From Elysia crispata (taxonomy: Eukaryota; Mollusca; Gastropoda; Plakobranchidae), in NCBI GenBank assembly GCA_033675545.1, contig JAWDGP010002692.1:151001-215000 (forward strand): a DNA stretch of 64,000 nt. The letters are read 5' to 3'. Under the pieces are notes generated by a model. That model did not search any database, was not told where the DNA came from, and worked only from the letters and a program-made list of their open reading frames with translations. Positions 62,573 to 64,000 of this stretch are shown here, one piece after another. The position numbers and the translations under genes are program-made. Numbering within the stretch: position 1 is the first letter of the stretch; each line of letters begins with the position of its first letter.

Positions 62573-62800
62573 CTGAAAATTGAGAAGTTGAAGTAACAGA
62601 CGGCCATTGCCGGAGCTCCGATAGTTCCAGCAGCAATCAAGATCGTGTAGCTAAAGCTAGCCGTACGTTCGTAGCCACAGTAGTGAGTTTTGGCGTCATA
62701 GCCGTAGCGGCCCCAACCAATCAGAGGCCCCGAGGCTACCGCTGCCGAAATTACCCACACCAAGACCAGCAATCCGAGCGTCAACTTCCTGGTCACATAC
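62573..62800 (-). CDS. Class A GPCR, internal exon (ICL2 end, TM4, ECL2, TM5)
   Basis: The acceptor GTCCATAG is followed by YVTRKLTLG, then TM4 (LLVLVWVISAAVASGPLIGW), the extracellular loop RYGYDAKTHYC with the Cys that pairs with TM3 in class A receptors, and TM5 (SYTILIAAGTIGAPAMAVCY). The donor TTTTCAG|GTGAAA ends in phase 2, and joining to 58718 gives FSIFSYVREARK in frame. Exons for TM1-TM3 and the DRY motif are not in view and should lie right of this exon. Confidence 0.88.
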
Positions 62801-63600
62801 CTATGGACAGAAAGCAGAGGTTAATGGACTCACTTGACGACAGATTTAATCGAACTTTATGGACACGGGGAAAAAAATGACAGACTGGTTGTTAGCTATA
62901 TTTCAAAGGTCTAGACTAATAATTATCGTCGGTAGAAAATAGTGGCTGAGGATCAGTTGCGTGGGTGCTAAATTCATGTTACCGTCGTCAGGGGAAGATA
63001 GTTAATAATCAATATTAGACATTCAGTACTTTTGTTTTGTTGTTTGGTCGGTCATCCAGATTTGAGGAGCGAAAATGTGGAAATAATGGTATTTTGAAGC
63101 TCACGGCAGCATTTCGGTACAGTGTGTAATAATCATTTCAGAATAATTTTTGATTAAGAAATACATCCGGATCTCTAGGGGTTTTTCTAAAATGTCATTG
63201 TCACCACCAAGCTAAAAAACAGTTATTAAAAAAATTAACTTATGAAGGTATTCAAAACACTGCAGCAGTCTTTGAAATACAATTACCGGTACAAAGATTG
63301 ACCTCCGCAAGCCATTTCACCGTGTCGCTAATGGTTAGCCTACTTTTGGAATACATCTCAATCTTTCTCATCAGGACAGTTCTGAGAAAAACTCGGTACG
63401 GATTAACTTCAAGTGTTCTGTGTTTACAATAATTATTATTATCACAATGCGTTGCGATCTCAAAACCAAAGTGATAGATTTTAACTCAAATCAATATAAC
63501 GAAAAAGATATTAATTCATAATTGATTTCATCTTAACAAGGCAATATAGAAAAAAAGACGATTTTATAAAAGTGAGTTGAGTAATTAATATGATCTTGTG
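62801..63600. other. Upstream of the GPCR exon, nothing recognised
   Basis: AT-rich. I searched for the missing TM1-TM3 exon and saw no candidate. Confidence 0.6.
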
Positions 63601-63601
63601 G

Positions 63602-63956
<355 letters not shown>

Positions 63957-64000
63957 TATAAATATAACTAATGTGTCCGCCAGTCCAAGTGCTTTGGATT

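Overview
This window looks like nuclear DNA of an animal, most likely a mollusc and perhaps a heterobranch gastropod. It is AT-rich, its genes are cut by many GT-AG introns, and it carries dense (GA)n, (ATT)n and (ACT)n microsatellites, decayed LINEs, tRNA-derived SINE pieces, terminal-inverted-repeat elements and scattered palindromic TAGATC motifs. The taxon is an inference from this style and from the protein sequences. Nothing here proves a species.

Positions 1-37,300 are dominated by one gene on the minus strand, the orthologue of the vertebrate SNF2-family ATPase RAD54L2 (ARIP4). I could join 23 coding exons from the ATG at 34892 to the TGA at 2095. Every junction has GT-AG borders and keeps the frame, giving 7,164 nt and 2,387 residues. 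A non-coding first exon probably ends at 36920. Both helicase lobes are complete. The C-terminal part is an unusually long low-complexity Q/N/S/G/M/P-rich tail. Several introns are largely transposon: intron 18 is nearly filled by a 2.8-kb TIR element that itself contains a LINE, and intron 11 by a pogo/Tigger-like relic that contains a SINE head.

Positions 37,300-56,500 form a gene-poor interval. It holds large microsatellites, including an (ACT)n/(AGT)n block with higher-order structure, a CGTTA-rich palindromic cluster, a SINE fragment, and a dead LINE (about 52,600-56,140). That LINE is split by a 1.58-kb insertion with a clean 6-bp target duplication and an internal 36-bp tandem repeat.

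Positions 57,152-62,800 hold the last two exons of a class A G-protein-coupled receptor on the minus strand. It is melatonin-receptor-like in TM4-TM7 and has a third intracellular loop of about 430 residues. Its first exons (TM1-TM3) are not visible and probably lie beyond the right edge. A 48-bp minisatellite sits in its intron, and a compound microsatellite closes the window.

I see no link between the two genes beyond proximity and shared strand. I found no new multi-gene system. The most novel material is the TIR family with 6-bp target duplications, the nested insertion in the LINE, and the prion-like tail of the RAD54L2 orthologue.
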